Shown here one piece after another: positions 43,024 to 45,655 of a stretch of DNA of 45,655 bases. Position 1 is the first letter of the stretch, and every line of letters starts with the position of its first letter. The notes under the pieces were generated by a model that was given only the letters and a program-made list of their open reading frames with translations, did not search any database and was not told the origin of the DNA. The stretch covers positions 1 to 45,655 of the forward strand of contig MZNV01000869.1 of NCBI GenBank assembly GCA_002081555.1. Direction: 5' to 3'. The translations under genes were made by a program, and so were the position numbers. Source of the stretch: Protostelium mycophagum (Eukaryota > Evosea > Variosea > Protosteliida > Protosteliaceae).

Positions 43024-45655
43024 TTAAGAGGATGGCTTCTCCTCTTTTGCTTGTTTCTCCTTCTCTTCTTGCTCCTCTCTCGCTTGTTGTTCTTTGATCC
43101 TCGCCACAAGTCCTCCTGACTGTTTCATCGCTCCCAACTTCGATGCGAGGGTGTCTATTTATAGATTAGTACCATGGAGATCCTCTACAAAATAAACTCA
43201 CCTTCTTTCTTCTCGCCTCTGAATCTCGCCTGGATCTTGGCGAGTGTGGCGACATCCTTCGCGTCAAAAGAAGAGAGGGCCGGCAGTTCTTCAGCCTGTG
43301 CCGCGTGCTCCTTGTCTGAGCTTCCCTTCGATCCCTTTCCTGATGTCCTCTTCAGGTCCTCCTTCTCCAGCTCGTTCTGTACACGTCAATTTTGTTCGTT
43401 TTGCATGACTCTACCTCTGCTTGGAGCAATAATTTACTGGACTTTGAGTGGGCGGGGTCGTGGAGGTGAATGTGGCTGTGGGCCGTGACTGGCTCTCCAG
43501 AAGCGCTGGCCTTCTTATCTGCAGCTGCACCTCTTCTGAGCTTGAAGTTTCCTTCCTTGATAGATGCAAAGAGGGAGTCTACAACACCAACACCCTCGGC
43601 AATGGCGGCGTGACCCTTTGTGGAATGTGCCTTGAGTGCGGGAGCGCCTTCTGCTGTCTTTCCAGCAGCACCTTCGCCCAGCTTGGCGACCTTAGCAGCC
43701 GCAGCGGCAGCTCTTCTGGCCTCCTTCTCGGCCAACATCTTCGCCTTCAGATTGTCCTGTTTAGCTTTCTGCAAAAATCTCAGCATTACAAGTTTTTTTG
43801 CGAAGCCGTAGAGTTGCTTCAATCACGTGTGTACATACCTCGAACTCTCTGCAGAAAGCGTCTACCATCTTAAGGACATCAATGAACTCGGTGCTGTCCT
43901 CTCCCACCATCTTCAAAAAGGCTGCAATCGACTCTTCCAGAGTCTTTCCGTCGGCTGTCAACTTGTTGACGAGGTCTTCGGCAGACTTGGCGAACTCGTT
44001 CATCTTCTGGCTGTATTTTCCTGTAAAAGGTCAGTCTCGTTGTAGAAAGAATAAAACAGTTGTAGACGGTGAATTACCTGGCTCTGAGGCTGATTTCTCG
44101 ATTTCTTCTCTGACATTCTTGAGCTCCTTTCCGAGCTCGTTCACAGTGTTTTGCGTCGTGGTGACGTCCACTGTCACATGTCAGTGTCAAGATCACGTGA
44201 TGATGACGTCACCCTTCATGGCCTTTTGTACACAAGCAAGGTCCTCAGGAAGTGTCAACAACTCGGGGAAATTCTTCTCACAGAACTTGTCCAGATAATG
44301 GTTCAGGTTTTGCCTTGTGTTGACGGTTGCCTTGGATTCGTGCAATTTGGCAAGTGTATCCAGCTTAAATCCATAAGCTTGTCCTCTAGCTGTTCCGGAG
44401 TTGAGGTAATTTCCGATTCCAAGAACGATCTGTCCCAACTACAACGAGTCAAAAATAATTAAAAGAGAAAAAATTCACCTGCTTCAATTTCTCGTTGTTC
44501 TTGAGGGTGTTGACGGTGTCCAAGAGGGTCTGCAAGTCTTCTGTTACCTTGGCAGAATTTTGTGAGAATTTGGCCTTGAAGTCCATTCCCTTCAACTTTT
44601 CTTCGATTCTGGGAATATCCGAGATATCATAGTAGAATTTCTCAGCCTTGGCGAGTTTGTTTGGTTCGGGGTACCCTCTCACCATCTCTACTTCATCACT
44701 CCTGTGGAATTTCAGCGAATTTTCGAGGGAATCTCGTGGAAAACTCACTTGGGAAGGTATTTGAGAAGAGCCTCGACACTGTCAGCGTTAAGAACCGTGT
44801 CGTCCGCGTCTAAAGTCGCCTGCTTGATTTGTTCGGTTGTCGTCTTGAACTGGGACAACACGATTGCTATGACGTCATCAGAAACATGAGATATCATGAG
44901 GACACTCACAAACGTTGTTGCTACGTCTGGGGTCCAAAAGTGAGACGAGTTGATTGGCCTGTTTGGCCTTCTCAGCGGCCTCTTTCTCTGGATCCTTTTC
45001 TCCTGCCACTTTGGGTGCAGCAGCGGGGTAGAGAGCCTCCAGGTCAGAATCTGTTGGTTTTCAGTGAAATTTCGCGGAGATTCCGGGGAATTACCTCTGA
45101 TCTTCTCGATGACCTTGTCTTCGAGTATGAGAGTCTTGGGGAGAGTCTTCCAGTATTCAGGCTGCTTGTTGGCTGGATATTTGGTCCAGAAGAATGCCTT
45201 CATCTTCGTCTTGACGGCCTTTTCGGGGTCAGTTCATTCGTCTGCAACGATGTAGATACTTACAGGGTGGGCCTTCATGCCGCCGCCTGGGCCAGGTGGT
45301 GCTCCGGGGGCACGGGGCGCTCCTGGAGGTGCTGGTGGACCTGGTGGACCTGTGATAGTAGGTATGATGACGTCATCTGATAGGACAAGATTACCAGGTG
45401 GGGGTGGGGGGCCAGGGGGACCTCCTGCTCCTGGGGGAGGGGGTGGAGGTGGTGGGCCGCCACCTCCTGATCCTGGTGGGGGTGGAGGAGGTGGGGGTCC
45501 GCCAAAACCTACAAATATGAGATTATTGTACAGGAATCAATCACATGCTATTAATACATACCTCCTGATCCCGGTGGGGGAGGGGGAGGTGGGGGTCCAC
45601 CGAAGCTCTCCTCTGGGGCAGCGTGAGAAGTTCCTGGTGGTGGGGGAGGTGGGGG
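43024..45655 (-). CDS. Diaphanous-related formin (FH1-FH2-DAD), 5' partial
   Basis: The gene enters from the right edge, so the N-terminus (GBD/FH3) lies outside. Seen in order: a Pro/Gly FH1 region (45655-45275) with PPPPPPP runs, then an FH2 domain of about 400 residues. The FH2 begins KMKAFFWTKYPANKQPEYW and includes ANQLVSLLDPRRSNNV, YLPKSDEVEMVRGYPEPNKL, LAKAEKFYYDISDIPRIEEK and LGQIVLGIGNYLNSGTARGQ, with FKLDTLAKLHESKATVNTRQ near its end. After an Ala/Lys-rich coiled region a DAD-like motif is visible (GVGVVDSLFASIKEGNFKLR followed by RG), and further on an IQ-like motif (ATLAKIQARFRGEKK). The end is Lys/Glu/Gln-rich with TAA at 43024-43026. Formins nucleate and elongate actin filaments; DAD implies autoinhibition by an N-terminal domain and release by a Rho GTPase (family knowledge). 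Confidence 0.92.
45465..45610 (-). repeat. Duplicated poly-proline exon units in FH1
   Basis: Two GT/AG-flanked exon units of about 45 nt (45465-45510 and 45562-45610) are near-identical, each encoding a G-S-G-G border and a run of prolines. They are split by a 51-nt intron, so the FH1 region has grown by exon duplication. Confidence 0.65.

Noticed and set aside
43448-43873. Plus-strand Cys/Ser-rich 141-codon frame
   Set aside because: Antisense shadow of the Ala/Lys-rich formin C-terminal region.

Overview
The window reads as nuclear DNA of an amoebozoan protist, possibly a protosteloid or variosean amoeba (inference). The genes are compact and split by many short GT-AG introns, often 37 to 60 nt, with short spacers and some AATAAA signals that overlap stop codons. 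Several families point to Amoebozoa: a kinase with a C-terminal SH2 domain of the Dictyostelium SHK type, a protein with the cNB-GRAM-cNB core known from Dictyostelium GbpC/GbpD, and a RasGEF. No rRNA, tRNA, CRISPR array or virus-like element was recognised.

Layout. 0.3-8.7 kb: a secreted protein of unknown family with a 215-bp MITE in its last intron, a small mitochondrial membrane protein, a WDR20/creC-type WD40 protein, a RasGEF, and an unresolved stretch. 8.7-26.2 kb: an unknown basic protein, a papain-family protease (minus), a 45-residue CPCC protein (minus), a very large DOMON x4 - NADPH oxidase fusion, a cysteine-rich secreted protein (minus), an S53 tripeptidyl-peptidase-like protease (minus), and a G8/parallel-beta-helix/CHRD surface protein followed by a truncated relic of a G8 paralogue. 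27.2-36.0 kb: a tail-anchored PH-ArfGAP protein (minus), a protein with three partial p25-alpha (TPPP) motifs, and an RGS-cNB-GRAM-cNB protein. 36.2-45.7 kb: a secreted carboxylesterase (minus), a possible small gene, an ICMT-like methyltransferase, an SHK-type kinase, and a diaphanous-type formin (minus) that runs off the right edge.

Working together. Two themes dominate. One is secreted or surface enzymes (two proteases, esterase, G8 protein, extracellular DOMON domains), as expected for a phagotroph. The other is small-GTPase, cyclic-nucleotide and cytoskeletal signalling (RasGEF, ArfGAP, RGS-cNB, SHK kinase, ICMT, formin, TPPP-like). No operon-like logic is implied.

Most notable. (1) The DOMON x4-NOX fusion: each of the four DOMON repeats keeps a Met and a His placed like the haem ligands of cytochrome-type DOMONs, and the NOX core keeps both bis-His pairs, the FAD motif and the NADPH motifs. 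It could be a multi-haem transmembrane electron wire. (2) The RGS version of the GbpC/D core. (3) A vocabulary of short words concentrated in introns: the decamer TCGTTGTAGA (9 of 9 copies in introns, both orientations), the palindromes TGACGTCA and GAAATTTC, and TTTCCCGCCAAA. Exon structures were built by eye from splice consensus and homology; most internal boundaries are provisional.
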